From contig KZ111143.1 of NCBI GenBank assembly GCA_002077045.2, positions 171,171 through 235,170 of the forward strand: DNA of 64,000 bases, written 5' to 3'. Source of the DNA: Rachicladosporium sp. CCFEE 5018. Taxonomy: Eukaryota; Ascomycota; Dothideomycetes; Cladosporiales; Cladosporiaceae. This document shows positions 52,503 to 63,392 of this stretch, in pieces. A program made the translations under genes and the position numbers. Within the stretch, counting starts at the first letter, position 1, and each line of letters opens with the position of its first letter. The notes beneath the pieces are model-generated. The model saw only the letters and a program-made list of their open reading frames with translations, ran no database searches and had not been told where the DNA came from.

Positions 52503-53981
52503 ATGGACTCGGAGAAGCCTTTTAAGACCATCGAGGTCGTTGATCTTCGCACCAGTCAAGCATGCAAGATCGCCTGCATGTCATGTATTCGGGGCCACCG
52601 GACGACTTCATGCGGAATTCCTGTATGTCGACAAAAGGTGTTCTGGACTGTGAAGCGACCTGGCCGACCCTCGAACTCGTGCACATGTCGCTACAACTCA
52701 GCCGGTGGGTGCAAATGTGCGACTGCAATGTCCAAATGCCCTCACAAGGTGAAGAAGGGCGAGAAACGGTCGAACGAGTGTCGTTGCGATGAACAGGGTC
52801 GATATTGCTGTCTGCTCGAGCCGGATCACTGGGAGTCGTTGATGAGGCTTGAGAAGCCTGGGGTGACGTTCTTTTCGAGTCGAGAAGCGTTGGAGGCGAC
52901 GCAGCATGGTATGCGTGCTGGTACTCCTGCTACCCCGAGCTACTATATGCCTAGCACTCCTGGAAGTGCGATGAGCATTCCGAGCACACCTGCCGTCCGC
53001 ACACGTCAGACGTCACTCCTACGAGAACCTACTACGCCATTTGAATCGATTCTACCTCCACGGTCGACGTTAACGCCACAGTTCGGCTTCATGGGCCTGG
53101 GCAGTCCAGTCGGTACGTCCGGCATACAGTCTCCGGATCCACTAGCATGGGATGGCATTATGACCAGCATACCATATGAGCCACTCACATACAACTTCAG
53201 CGATCCATCACAACGCGAACGAGGGTCATGCTGTCAGCCCTCAGCATCGCTTGCGGAACCAGGACCACAAGCACAGATCAGCTCGTGCTGCCAGCCGGCG
53301 ATAGACAATAACGATGATGACTACGATATGGAGGGAGGGGGTTCATGCTGTCAGAGAACGACTCAGCCTGCAATGACTACGAATACCTTTACACATCATG
53401 AGCCATTCCCCAAGCTCGAACCCTTGGATCGATTCCTCGAGAGCACAGCGCCATCAACTTTCGACGCAATATACACTCCACCCATATTCGACTATGATCG
53501 CTGGGTACAGAATTATCAGGCATATCAGATGCCCGGCGCGATCTGTCAGAAGTGCGGTTTAAACGGATGTACATGCCGGAGCTGCCCGACTCTGATGCAG
53601 AACCAGAGCACTACGAGCTGGGCTCATGGCTGCGGTCGCGCGCATGCTAGGATAATGCAGGCGCCGACTCGACAGCTCGTACACGCAGCGTCCACGCAGC
53701 AGGCGCCACAGCCCATACCGGCACCCACCGCCTTCGCACAAAGCGACTCCGCGCCTCCACCATCAGCTTTCGACTACTCCGCCCCTCTCGACTTCGGCCT
53801 CGATCCACAGGTACTTGCACCGACACACCCCTTCCAGAATCACATGGATTTAGATGGATTCGATCCTTCCCTTGTGCCCACAAATACTGAAGATCCGCTT
53901 GACCTCGCACTGAGCGAATTCTTGATGTCGGAACTCGATCGACCAAGTCACACGCACGGCGAGGACACCTTTGGGAGCTAA
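52503..53981 (+). CDS. Copper-fist domain transcription factor
   Basis: 492 residues, one exon. The N-terminal copper fist has C25-x2-C28-IRGHRTTS-C37, the KRPGRPSNSC minor-groove element at 51-60, and the cysteine-rich part CTCRYNSAGGCKCATAMSKC. Yeast Ace1/Mac1 have a zinc-ligand His two residues after the third Cys; here that position is Ile39, with Cys42 nearby. The middle holds three SCCQ repeats (53227-53360). A second cysteine cluster C-x2-C-x4-C-x-C-x2-C lies near residue 346 (CQKCGLNGCTCRSC), the kind of cluster by which Cuf1-type factors sense copper. The C-terminus is acidic, a possible activation domain. Probably a nuclear copper-responsive regulator; which subtype is uncertain. 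Confidence 0.88.
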   Translation: MDSEKPFKTIEVVDLRTSQACKIACMSCIRGHRTTSCGIPVCRQKVFWTVKRPGRPSNSCTCRYNSAGGCKCATAMSKCPHKVKKGEKRSNECRCDEQGRYCCLLEPDHWESLMRLEKPGVTFFSSREALEATQHGMRAGTPATPSYYMPSTPGSAMSIPSTPAVRTRQTSLLREPTTPFESILPPRSTLTPQFGFMGLGSPVGTSGIQSPDPLAWDGIMTSIPYEPLTYNFSDPSQRERGSCCQPSASLAEPGPQAQISSCCQPAIDNNDDDYDMEGGGSCCQRTTQPAMTTNTFTHHEPFPKLEPLDRFLESTAPSTFDAIYTPPIFDYDRWVQNYQAYQMPGAICQKCGLNGCTCRSCPTLMQNQSTTSWAHGCGRAHARIMQAPTRQLVHAASTQQAPQPIPAPTAFAQSDSAPPPSAFDYSAPLDFGLDPQVLAPTHPFQNHMDLDGFDPSLVPTNTEDPLDLALSEFLMSELDRPSHTHGEDTFGS

Positions 53982-54663
53982 CACGAGCTGGCCTCTGAGT
54001 TCCACATATACGATCCTTCCGATGGAGATACCACAGAGGCAGAACCGCACATCCCTTGGGCAGCTCTGGAAAACTTTGTAGGCCCTCGTGTGCATTGATT
54101 CCCTCTGCATCGGAGCGCATTGAGCACGCAGCTCTCTCGTTCGGCAGTCTCGTCGATACGCCCATTACTCGACAATACCTCACTTCTGCTTACTAGTGCC
54201 ACGGTCTCATTGAGGAATATGTGGCCAGTCACGTCGATCTCCGCACGCGCATAGTTCGTGCTCAGATGATGGGTAGACAGATGTGTCCAAGATGGCCTAA
54301 CGGGAGGCTCCAGAAGCTTACACGAAGCGGGCCATTATCAAGCTTGCCATTTGCCAGAGACGGCGCGGCTGTCGTGGTGAGGTCTCGAAGACATCGAGGC
54401 CAACGGGCAGTGCCACCAGTGGGCCGACGAAACGATCAAGTCAAGAAAAGTCCTTGCATTTTCGCTCTTTGTACATGAAAGCGTTCGGAGCCAATACCAT
54501 GGTGTTAGCCCATTGAAACGCGCTCGAGCGGACCAATATCCAACACTCTCCCTCTCCACTCCATGTGCTGCCTCCTATGCCACGCATCCAATCTTGCCCC
54601 ATGCATTACAACGCTCCTCCCATCCATCCCCCATCCCGCTCCCTCGCCCACCCCTCAGCTGTA
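53982..54663. other. Intergenic between convergent genes, 53982-54663
   Basis: About 680 bases with two 3' ends. Short minus frames here have no recognisable product. Confidence 0.45.
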
Positions 54664-55930
54664 TCACTTCTTCGCGTTCAACCCAAAATACAGCCCCAAC
54701 ACCAAAGCCAATATACACACAATAGCAATGCAGATGAAGAAACACCACCACTTCAGCTTCCTCGCCCGCTTCGCACTCGTAATGCCCTTATCCAACTGCA
54801 CATTCCCGGCCTCAGTATCATGCTTGACGTTCTCGGTGTGCTGTTCGATTTGCTGGATCGGCGCGTCTTGGAGCACGATCGTGGAGGCGAGGTCTTCCAT
54901 GAGTTGCTGCAGTTCGAGCATGGTGCGCTCGATCTTCTGGATGTCGTTGTGGCGCGCGCGGACAGCGCCGAGGACTGTGTTGGCTGTGGCGCTGCGGTTG
55001 GATTTGAGCTGCATGAAATAGGTCAGAACGCCGCGACTTTTTCCCTCAAAGGCAACACAGCACAACTTACAGCCGTCTGGAAAACGCCCTCATTCCCCCA
55101 GTCCGCGTTCACAGCTTCGTTCACCTCGCCCTCACTCGCCTCGGGATTTACAATCCTATACTGCCGTGCAATCTGCTCGCGATACCTCTTCTCATAGCTC
55201 GCCTCCTCCTGCCGAAATTCCTGCAGCTGCTTCGTAAAGCTCCCCTTCAACTGCCGAATCTGCGTATCCTTGACCTGGTTCCCTTTACTCCGCGCCGCAT
55301 CAGTCTCCAAGAATTTGATCTGGTCTTTGATACTCGTGTTCAGCACTTGGGTCTGCGTGACCATGCTCTCTAGACTGCGGGACGCGGAGCCAGAGTCAGC
55401 CGAGGAGAGCTGTTGTTGGTGCAAGCTGGCTATCTGCGAGACGTGCGTGGTGAGGGTGCGGATGTCGGCTTTTACCGCTTCCACACGCGAGAGGAAGTCC
55501 GGGTTTGAGAGGACTGTGCTCGAGGGTTGGACGTATTCTGTGTGCCCTTGCGGAACAGCTGGGACTGGCGGAGCATTTTGGCCGGCAAAGGGGACGTCGT
55601 GTTGAGGCGAGGAGTAAGTGGAAGCTTCGGTCTGCTGGCTGTAGGTCGATGCTTGGTGTGGGAGGGGAGGTGCTTGGAGGCCTGCTGAGGGTTGTTGCTG
55701 TGCGGGCATTAGTGAATTGCTGTACTATCTCATTGCGCGCAGGCACTTACTGCCGTCGAGCCATATCCGCCGCCATACGGGTTCTCAGAGCCATATGGGT
55801 TCGACGACCCATACCCTCCTGCCCCAGCTCCAGCTCCGGTTCCCGCTCCACTGCCACCTCCATAACCGCCCTGCGCCTCGCCGCCGTATGGGTTCCCGCC
55901 ATACCCGCTGTACTGATTATACCCCGACAT
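54664..55930 (-). CDS. SSO1: Plasma membrane syntaxin (Sso1/Sso2 type t-SNARE)
   Basis: Qa-SNARE for exocytic vesicle fusion at the plasma membrane. Exons 55751-55930, 55071-55697 and 54664-55008, 383 residues. Residues 1-60 are a Gly/Tyr/Asn-rich stretch (repeated GGYG and NPYG), 60-110 Pro/Gln-rich, then a three-helix Habc-like bundle (DFLSRVEAVKADIRTLTTHV onward). The SNARE motif runs from RHNDIQKIERTMLELQQLM through VLQDAPIQQIEQHTENV, with the zero-layer Gln. A single C-terminal membrane anchor WWCFFICIAIVCILALVLGL ends in NAKK. Introns are 53 and 62 nt. The family is certain; orthology to Sso1 rather than another Qa-SNARE is likely. Confidence 0.9.
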
Positions 55931-56853
55931 GATGTCGCACACAGCACACCAAGAGATGCTCGATAGCGAGCGTCTAAAGTATGGCGCTGTCCGGAGTCTG
56001 ACGTGTGGTGTAGCTGTCAGACGTCAAGCTCAGCCTCCACAGCTGGCGTATTCCAGTCGGCAGCTCGCGGATTCGCGGTATGGCTGGCGCACGCGGGTAA
56101 TGTGTACGGAATGGCAGTCTACGAGATCGGTGAAGCAACAACGTGACAACTCGAGGACAGGATGACGGTCAATGGCTTCACGGAAGCGCGCGGTGCGTGG
56201 GTTAGGTCAGCAATCTCTCGCGCCGGCAAGCGAGATGAAGCTCTCCGGGACATACAGTAGGCCTTTTGCCACGACAAGAATTATGACGGGAACGCTTCGA
56301 TCATGGCTATTTCACGAATGCAACAAGAGATTATCGTGATCATGTAAGGCGATCCGATCAAAGCTGACGAGGCCGATTATCCATACGGAAGCCTGCAGCG
56401 CATTGTGAGGCAGCAGCAACGATCAGGCGCAACACTGACATTATATCCATAGCCTATACCATTATAGGTGCCTACACGTATCCGACAACAGCGTGGTCTG
56501 ATGCTCATGCTCTACCTTCACGCAATGGTGGAGATTAGCTGTTCGACAGCGGTGAACGTACGATTAATAGTGTAGCATATTACTGACTGATCAGCTGCTG
56601 TTCCGAGCCCTCTATCGACATCCGTCGGCTCGTCTGATAAGATGCCCGTCCAAAGCGCATAGGATCCTCGCAGAGAATCTCCCCAAAACGCCCTGTAATG
56701 CCCAAGCCTCGACGGTGCGACCGAACCATCTTCGCCAACGGTACCCATTTCGCATAGTACGCCTATCCCACCTCCCAAGCAATGCGCTCAAACCTGCACT
56801 CATATACCATCATTACGCCCATCACCGTCACTGCAGCTGCCTCTCAGCCAACC
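55931..56853. other. Intergenic, 55931-56853
   Basis: About 920 bases, upstream of the syntaxin gene. No gene or repeat recognised. Confidence 0.45.
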
Positions 56854-57303
56854 TTACAACTCTACATCCCCCATATCCCTCATCAAACACGCCATCTGCG
56901 CCCTCTTCGCCGCTTCCGCCACAAGATTGAAGTCCTTCAAGAACGGCGTCGTCTCAGGAGCCCCAGCACCATTCCCTCTCTGTCCGACAAAGGCCTGCTG
57001 CTGTTGCGCCGGTAATCGACTCTGTTGTGACGAAGGGTGTGAGGCTTGTGTTGACCCGCCTATCGAACCGAAGTAGCTTCGTTGTGATTGTGCGCTAGAG
57101 GGTGAAGGTAAGGGAGCGGATGTGTAGCCTTGTGGTGGTATGTTGAGGCGGGAGGATGGGTGTGCTGAGTTTGGTGAGGCGATCGAGTTGAGGCTTGAGG
57201 AGCTTTGAAAGGCCGAGGACGAGGCTGATGAGGATTGCGTGGAGAGTTGGGGGTACGAGGGTCGTTGGCTGCGAGTGTAAGGGCGAGATGGGTATGAGTC
57301 CAT
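56854..57303 (-). CDS. Ser-rich small protein with conserved-looking C-terminal helix
   Basis: 149 residues, one exon. The first 110 residues are Ser/Gln/Pro-rich and probably disordered (MDSYPSRPYTRSQRPSYPQL start). The last 30 residues, FLKDFNLVAEAAKRAQMACL followed by MRDMGDVEL, form a likely amphipathic helix of different composition. This is the sort of short binding helix that is conserved while the rest drifts. I do not recognise the family. ATG at 57303 is the first in frame. Confidence 0.6.
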   Translation of the reverse strand: MDSYPSRPYTRSQRPSYPQLSTQSSSASSSAFQSSSSLNSIASPNSAHPSSRLNIPPQGYTSAPLPSPSSAQSQRSYFGSIGGSTQASHPSSQQSRLPAQQQQAFVGQRGNGAGAPETTPFLKDFNLVAEAAKRAQMACLMRDMGDVEL

Positions 57304-58380
57304 GATCCTTTGGAGAGGCGGTTTCGCAAGTAGCGGCTGTCAGACGGTCCTGCTTCCGAGGTGCTGATCGCTTTCTGACGGCAACAGCGTCACTGCTTGG
57401 GAGGACCTCGGGAATATGGATAAGCTTTGATGAAGGAAGTCGGATTCCTGCAACTGCCAGCGGATTGCCGAATGAAGTTTGCGCGTGTGTTGTGGACAGA
57501 AAGGTTTACTGTGAAATATAATACTTATCAAGCTGCTGGTAGCAGATAGATGACGCCTCCAAGACATGCAAATGACAACACGGCAGCCTCGATCTCATCA
57601 GTGACCGGCAAAAGCCACAACGCAGATACGTAGCGCAAGGGCGGCCTCTTGCAACGAGCAGGACCAAACTGCGTGGGGAGGCCAGACCAGTCAAAAAACG
57701 CCAGAATGCCCTTCCTCGGTTTCTCAGGATCAGCCGTGTGCGGTCGAGATCGAAGATCTTTGGATTGTGTGGGCTTGGGTGTGTGAGATGGAGGCGTGGG
57801 GTGTCGGATCTGCGGGTATATGAGCGAGGTTCGGCTGAATTGGGATGCGGCAGTCATTGCCTGGGCTCCGTTGTGGATGGGTTGTGGAGATGCTTTTGAT
57901 ACAGCGATCTCCACGGGGATCACGGACTTGATTCGAGCGGTCGATCTGTCGCTTCATCACTGCGTGGACAGTATGGCAATAATGTTTCTGCTTCGCCCCG
58001 CAACCTTAGCAAAATAGCCGGAACGTTTGATGACTGCCGTGCGACCCACGAACCCCACGGGGTGTTCTTGCTCCTTGCATGAATGAGCTCGCGTGGCAGA
58101 GAATTTTTTCGATGAGAGTCGCCTTCAGCAACTAAAAAGTTATTGGGCATTTACGATGGACGTCATGCTTCGTACGACTAGCGACTCGCAGCCGTGGAGA
58201 TGTGGTATGCATGTGTCGAAAACCTGAGGCATCACTGTGACATCGGCTGAAATCGGGTACATCGGAGTGAATGTCGGCACTCACTTCTAGCGAGATATGC
58301 CAAAGCCGGCTTTCCCATTCGGGTTTGTTCATTGCAACGTGCCGAGTAGATAGAACGAAATCAGATCATCTTCGAGATCA
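57304..58380. other. Divergent intergenic region, 57304-58380
   Basis: About 1.08 kb between divergent genes. Overlapping short frames on the minus strand (57528-57960) have no family pattern. No RNA gene seen. Confidence 0.45.
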
Positions 58381-59317
58381 TGCCGGTGAGCAATGAGGAC
58401 CACGGCCTCGATATTCGATCGCCAACACTGACATGATCTCGTAGCTCATATTGCTTTCCGGCTACCCAAAATCAGGCAAAACCCACCGCAGCCAGCAACT
58501 AATCGCCAATTTCTCCACCCGTATCGCCAATTCCGACGAACCTCGTATTAAGCGCCTCAAGATCGAGCATATCAGCGACGACACCCTAGGCCTTGATCGG
58601 AATGTCTACGCCACCGCGCGAGCCGAGAAGGATGCCCGCGCAACGCTCACTTCGGCCATCAAACGAACCCTAACCCGCGACACAATCGTCATAGCCGACG
58701 GCCTGAACTACATCAAAGGCTTCCGGTACCAATTGTACTGCGACGCTAAAGCTGTGCAAACGCCCAACTGCGTCGTGCATGTAGGCACGCCTAGCGATAA
58801 GTGTAGGGAGGTCAACGATGCTGCCAAGTCCGCCCCTGAGGGTCTCCCCTACGAGTCTGAGGTTTTCGAGAATTTGGTGTTTAGGTACGAGGAGCCGAAT
58901 GGCATGAGTCGCTGGGACGCACCGCTGTTTACCGTGCCTTTTGATGATGCGGAGCCGCCGTACGATGCAATCTGGGAGGCGATGATAGGCAGTGATGGGC
59001 AGTCTAAAGTCGTTCGACCAAATGCTGCGACAGTGCTCAAGCCGGCTACGGAGCAGGATTACCTGTACGAGCTCGATAAGACGACGTCGGAAGTCATCGC
59101 CGCGATCACGACGTGGGCTTCGGATCATCAGGGTGAGGCTGGAGGCGAGGTTAATGTCGAAGGGAGTGTGGTGGAGTTGCCGACGAATGTGCCTTCCCTT
59201 CCGCAACTGCAAAGGCTGAGAAGACAGTTCACGCAGTTGAATAGGCAGCATACGTTGGGAAAGGGGAGGATCAGGCAGTTATTCGTAGATTACCTCAATG
59301 ATTCGTTTCAACGATGA
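58381..59317 (+). CDS. KTI12: Elongator-associated protein Kti12
   Basis: P-loop ATPase-like regulator of Elongator, needed for wobble-uridine modification of tRNA. Exon 1 is just ATGCCG (58381-58386), intron 58387-58444 (CACTGACATG branch), exon 2 58445-59317; 292 residues. MPLILLSGYPKSGKT is the Walker A region, IVIADGLNYIKGFRYQLYCD the Walker B-containing block, and FRYEEPNGMSRWDAPLFTV a family signature. The C-terminal helical domain ends in LGKGRIRQLFVDYLN. The six-base first exon is easily missed; without it the protein would lack MPLIL before the P-loop. Confidence 0.94.
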
Positions 59318-59409
59318 CCTCGTTTGCCACAGCCAGCGCTCACATCTACGGAACCTTGATACACACCTGCGCGCGATGCTGATGTTTCCTGACACGCTGA
59401 GACAGTCCC

Positions 59410-61174
59410 TCATCCCACCTCTAGCCCCAAACCCCTAGCACACTTCCTAGCCAACACCATCTTGCCAAACCTCTCCCTCCCCAACCCCCTCATAAGCCTC
59501 ACAAACTCCCCCGCCCCAACCCGCCCCTTATCAAGCGCCCGCTGCAAGCACTCCATAGCCTCTCTAGCCGCAGCCTCCTCCGCACAAAGCGTCCAAAGCT
59601 GCTGGCTAACCAGATTAGGCGCTGCGAGCACCTCGTCGATAGGCGGAAGGGGCTTCTTCTTGGAAGCGGTGATGCGGGCGTCGCAGTCGGCGATACTTTT
59701 GTAGAGGATGGACTCGTTTGAAGCGAGATTTTGATCGAGGTGGGAGAGGGCTGTGAGTTCGGCTTGGAGATTTGCGTGGGCGACGAGGAGAGCGGAGTGC
59801 TGGGCCTGCAGCGGACTTATGGCGGCGAGGTTGCGGGAGACGGCGTCTTGGGCTTGGGAGACCAATGAATTGGAGATGGCGTGGTGGAGGTGCTCTCGTT
59901 CGGGGTTTGGCGGGATCGGCGGAGCTGGGGCAGCAGGACCGGAAGTGAGAATGGGGATGTCGAAGGGGTCGGAGAGGAGGTCTTGAGGCGGTTGCGGGGG
60001 CTTCGGCTGGGAAGGGTATTGGTGCGCGTACTGTGGACCTGACGGCTGTGACTGCGGGTATTGACCTTGATGCCGTGGACCTGGTGGCTGCGGATGTTTC
60101 TGCGGTGGTGGCATAGCTGATCCTGGCTGTCGTGAGGGACCAGGCTGACCTGGTCCATACCGTGAGTCGTACACTGGCTGCGCTGCTTGGCTGGGATGTC
60201 TTGCACGGTGGCCTCCGTAGCCATGCGGAGCTTCGACTGGCGAAACAGGGCTTTCGTTTCTCTGTGGTCTGTACATCTGAGGCTGAGCTTGTTGCGCATA
60301 GGGAGCAGGAGGTGGTTGACCATTGCTCTGCCATTGATCATATGGTCGCTGAGCATGAGTAGGATGACCGTTCGGACCAGCATACTGCGCTCTCTGGTGC
60401 TGCACCGCAGGCAGTGCTTGACCTGGCAAAGGCGGCAACGGCGGACCATCTCTTTGCACATCTCTCGACGACACTGTTGGCGCATACACCGGCCCTTCCC
60501 CCGGCTTCGGTGGTCTAGGCGGCGGCGTACTGGCGGCCGGCATCTCCACAGGCGGTGCCGCGCCGGGTAGCTGCTTCGGCGGCAGTACAGGCGGTCCAGC
60601 ACCCTGACTTCGTGGTGGCTGCTGACCTCTGGGAGGACTCGCCCGCCTATACTGCTGCTGCTGCGCCTTGCTAATCACAGGCGGCTCCCTCGCAAAGGCC
60701 TGCTGCAGATAGCCAAGGAAGTCCACCACACTAGCACGATCCCACATCACGCTCCAGTCCCTCAGATACGGGTGATACACCCTCCCATCCACCCCGACAT
60801 GCTGCCCTGGCCGTACCAGCATCTCTTTCCCAGGCGTGACGTAGACTATAGGCGCCTCTTGCGGGTAGGACAGCGGGATCCATAGCTTGACGGGGAAGCG
60901 GTAGAGCGTGCCTCTGAAATTTACGGGAAGGGTGCCGGTGACGGTCGTGAGGAGTGCGGAGCCGCCGGTCTCGTAGGTGTAGACTTCAGTTCGGGGACTT
61001 AGGGAGGGGAAGGAGGCGAGGGTGTGTGCGATGTCTGAGTAGGCGCGTTGGGGGTCTTGGTATTCCTGTGGACTGCGTGAGTGGGTGGCAAGGGTGAAGA
61101 TGTCGGTGGAGTGAAGTACCTACGTGGAGCACACTGTAGAGCCAGGATAGCACTTTTTCGGGGACTTGGGCCAT
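59410..61174 (-). CDS. VPS23: ESCRT-I subunit Vps23 (TSG101 homolog)
   Basis: Sorts ubiquitinated cargo into multivesicular endosomes. Exons 61124-61174 and 59410-61065, 568 residues; intron 61066-61123. The UEV domain covers about 1-150: MAQVPEKVLSWLYSVLH, YQDPQRAYSDIAHTLASFPS, GTLYRFPVKLWIPLSYPQEA and VYHPYLRDW. A 220-residue Pro/Gln-rich linker follows, then a coiled coil (about 390-480), and the C-terminal steadiness box around CAEEAAAREAMECLQRALDK and FVRLMRGLGRERF. The frame continues upstream of the chosen ATG to 61258, but MAQVPEKVLSWL is where the UEV domain starts. It is convergent with KTI12, 92 bases apart. Confidence 0.94.
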
Positions 61175-61979
61175 GATTGGGTCTTGAGTCGTGATTGGGA
61201 TGCCCAATGGGCCTGTCTGAGGTCTGATCAGATCCTCCCAGTCATTGTGATCATACACGCATCACAAAGGAGAGCTTGAACGATGGAGGGCCTTCAAGTA
61301 GAGTCCATATGTATGATGCCTGCTGGGGTCGGAGTTCGCTGGCCAAGGTTGAAGTGGGGTGGTAGTCGAGACGCGGCCAACAAGTCAACCATCGAGCATT
61401 CAATGCACACTACCTTCCCTTCGAACCGCCATGCTCGTGTAGATTATTGCTGGGAATCGAGCGAGAGCAATCGCGCATGGCAGTCAAGACCACACGGCCA
61501 CTACTGATCAAGGATAAAGTCGAGGTGAGCAGCACAAAATCACATTAACTAAAAGACATTATGTACAACATTGTCTCGACCTCGCCGTCTTTTCAGCCAC
61601 CAAAGTCAGCAGCCACCAGATCAATCCAGCACGTCGAACCACCATCCGAGCGTGCTCTGGGAAGATATTGCTAGCAGCGCAAGAAGGCGGCAAATATGCA
61701 CACATCACGCTCCCCCTGCCCGATCGCCCCTCCTCTCCCGTCAAGAAGCGCACATATGAAAGAGAAGGAACCAGCTCTGGAGCTCGAAGAACACAGCGTT
61801 GACGATGCTCGGGCCGGCCGTGAGCTGCTAGATTGACAAGTCGCTCGAAAATGACAATGCATCAAGGGTATCATGTACAAGATCGAGAGCGCAGTCGGGC
61901 CGGCCGGTGAATATGGCACAGGTGCGATGAAGACTGACAACAGTGAAGATCCAGCGTAGTGCGAAGATAGTGCACGCGT
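61175..61979. other. Intergenic, 61175-61979
   Basis: About 800 bases: promoter of VPS23 and 3' end of the SUN gene. Nothing else recognised. Confidence 0.45.
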
Positions 61980-63392
61980 CTATGAGAAGACGAAGGTAGC
62001 TGTGCCGGACGCGACGGAGACCTGATGAGTAGTGTCAGTAAGTGCCCGGTATTCCATGCGAAGTAAATCACTTACAGTGCACCCCGTGCTTGAGCTACAC
62101 CCAGCATCACCGCAGTACTGCCCATTGCTGTACTTGCACTTCCCACTAACATTATCACCCACAATCTCCACGGAGAAGTCAAGCTTCGCGTCGGTAGTAG
62201 GCGCGTTCTGGAAGATAGACAACCAGGCGCGACCACCGCTGTAGCCGACGCCCAAGTTGAGCGGCGCGTAGTTGCCCCAAGGGTTACCGAGGCTTCCCCA
62301 CTGGCAGGCGTCAGAGACCGACACGCCTGCGGGGTTGACGTAGTACTGTGCGCTGGTCTTGCCGCCCTTCCAGTTGTAGTAGCGGTCAGCGTCAGGGCAG
62401 GTAAGCGGGTAGCTCTGGCCTGGCTGGGTGTCAAGGGGCACAGTCTCGCCTTCAGTACCGGGGTAGTCGGTGCGGCAGACGGCTGCGTTGCTGCTAAGCT
62501 TGTTCTGGACTTGGACGTCGACCTTGGAGGTACCGGGCATGCACAGCTTGGAACTCATGGCAGTGTTGGTCAGATGGAGCTTGCCACCCTGGCAGAGAAT
62601 ACCGCCAACGGACTGGCCGGTTGCACCTTGGGTGGTCGGCCACTGCGCCTTTTGGTAGCCAGCTGGGCAAGCGTACGAGCAGTAGGAGCCCTCAGTGCAG
62701 CCACCGCCGTGAATGGCAGTCAGGATGTTCGCGAAACCGGCATTCGTGGTCTCGGGTGTCTGCACGCCAGTCCAGCCACCGAGACCCGTCCAGTGCACGT
62801 CCACAGCTCCGTAGTCGGAGGGGAAGTGGCTGCAGTCGAGCTGTCCGTCAGGAAAGTCCTGGTCGACGCCGGAGCCACTGGACGAGCCAACGGAAGGTCC
62901 ATTGTTGTTGCCGCCTTTGTTTGCTTGGGGCGAGGGAGCCGCTGGGCTGGGACTGGGAGCGACGTACTCAGACGAAGATGAAGTAGGAGCCGGTGCGACG
63001 TATTCGGAGGAGCTTGACGTGGTCGTTGGCGCAGCTTCTGGCGTAGACTCGGATGTAGTCACCGGGGCGACGTACTCGGACGTGGGCGAAGGTGGAGGAG
63101 GTGCGACGTATGCTGCTTGCGTCTCCGGCGCTACGAACGTCGATGATGGCGCTGACGAGAGCTGACCGTTCTGCGCCAGTACCAGTGTCCCGTTCGCCAA
63201 CCCCTCTCTCACTTCGCCCTCGCTGATGAATCGACCATTCAGCTCGTACACAATGACGGTTGGGCCAGGTACGCTGATGACCTCAACTGGTGTAGGGTCG
63301 CGCTTCGCGACATGGTGGTGGCGTTGATGTTGGTGCTGAGCAGCAGACGCAAGCGCCGCGACGCTCAACAAGATGACTGCGACTCTCTTCAT
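61980..63392 (-). CDS. SUN-family cell wall protein (Uth1/Sim1/Sun4 type)
   Basis: Secreted wall-remodelling protein of family GH132. Signal peptide about residues 1-18 (MKRVAVILLSVAALASA), Kex2-type KR at 30-31, then a Ser/Pro/Thr-rich region with four imperfect YVAP repeats. The Cys-rich SUN domain begins near 180 (FPDGQLDCSHFPSDYGAVDV) and includes GGCTEGSYCSYACPAGYQKAQ, VCRTDYPGTEG and CQWGSLGNPWGNYAPLNLGVG. Bases 62022-62075 look like a 54-nt intron without stop codons (GTAAGT donor, CTTACTGACAC branch, CATCAG acceptor). Splicing gives 452 residues ending GCTVSVASGTATFVFS, the normal family end; retention adds 18 residues. Confidence 0.93.
   Translation of the reverse strand: MKRVAVILLSVAALASAAQHQHQRHHHVAKRDPTPVEVISVPGPTVIVYELNGRFISEGEVREGLANGTLVLAQNGQLSSAPSSTFVAPETQAAYVAPPPPSPTSEYVAPVTTSESTPEAAPTTTSSSSEYVAPAPTSSSSEYVAPSPSPAAPSPQANKGGNNNGPSVGSSSGSGVDQDFPDGQLDCSHFPSDYGAVDVHWTGLGGWTGVQTPETTNAGFANILTAIHGGGCTEGSYCSYACPAGYQKAQWPTTQGATGQSVGGILCQGGKLHLTNTAMSSKLCMPGTSKVDVQVQNKLSSNAAVCRTDYPGTEGETVPLDTQPGQSYPLTCPDADRYYNWKGGKTSAQYYVNPAGVSVSDACQWGSLGNPWGNYAPLNLGVGYSGGRAWLSIFQNAPTTDAKLDFSVEIVGDNVSGKCKYSNGQYCGDAGCSSSTGCTVSDLLRMEYRALTDTTHQVSVASGTATFVFS

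Noticed and set aside
59615..60602. Two minus frames of 239 and 261 residues overlapping VPS23
   Set aside because: Alternative frames of the Pro/Gln-rich linker. The VPS23 frame explains the region.
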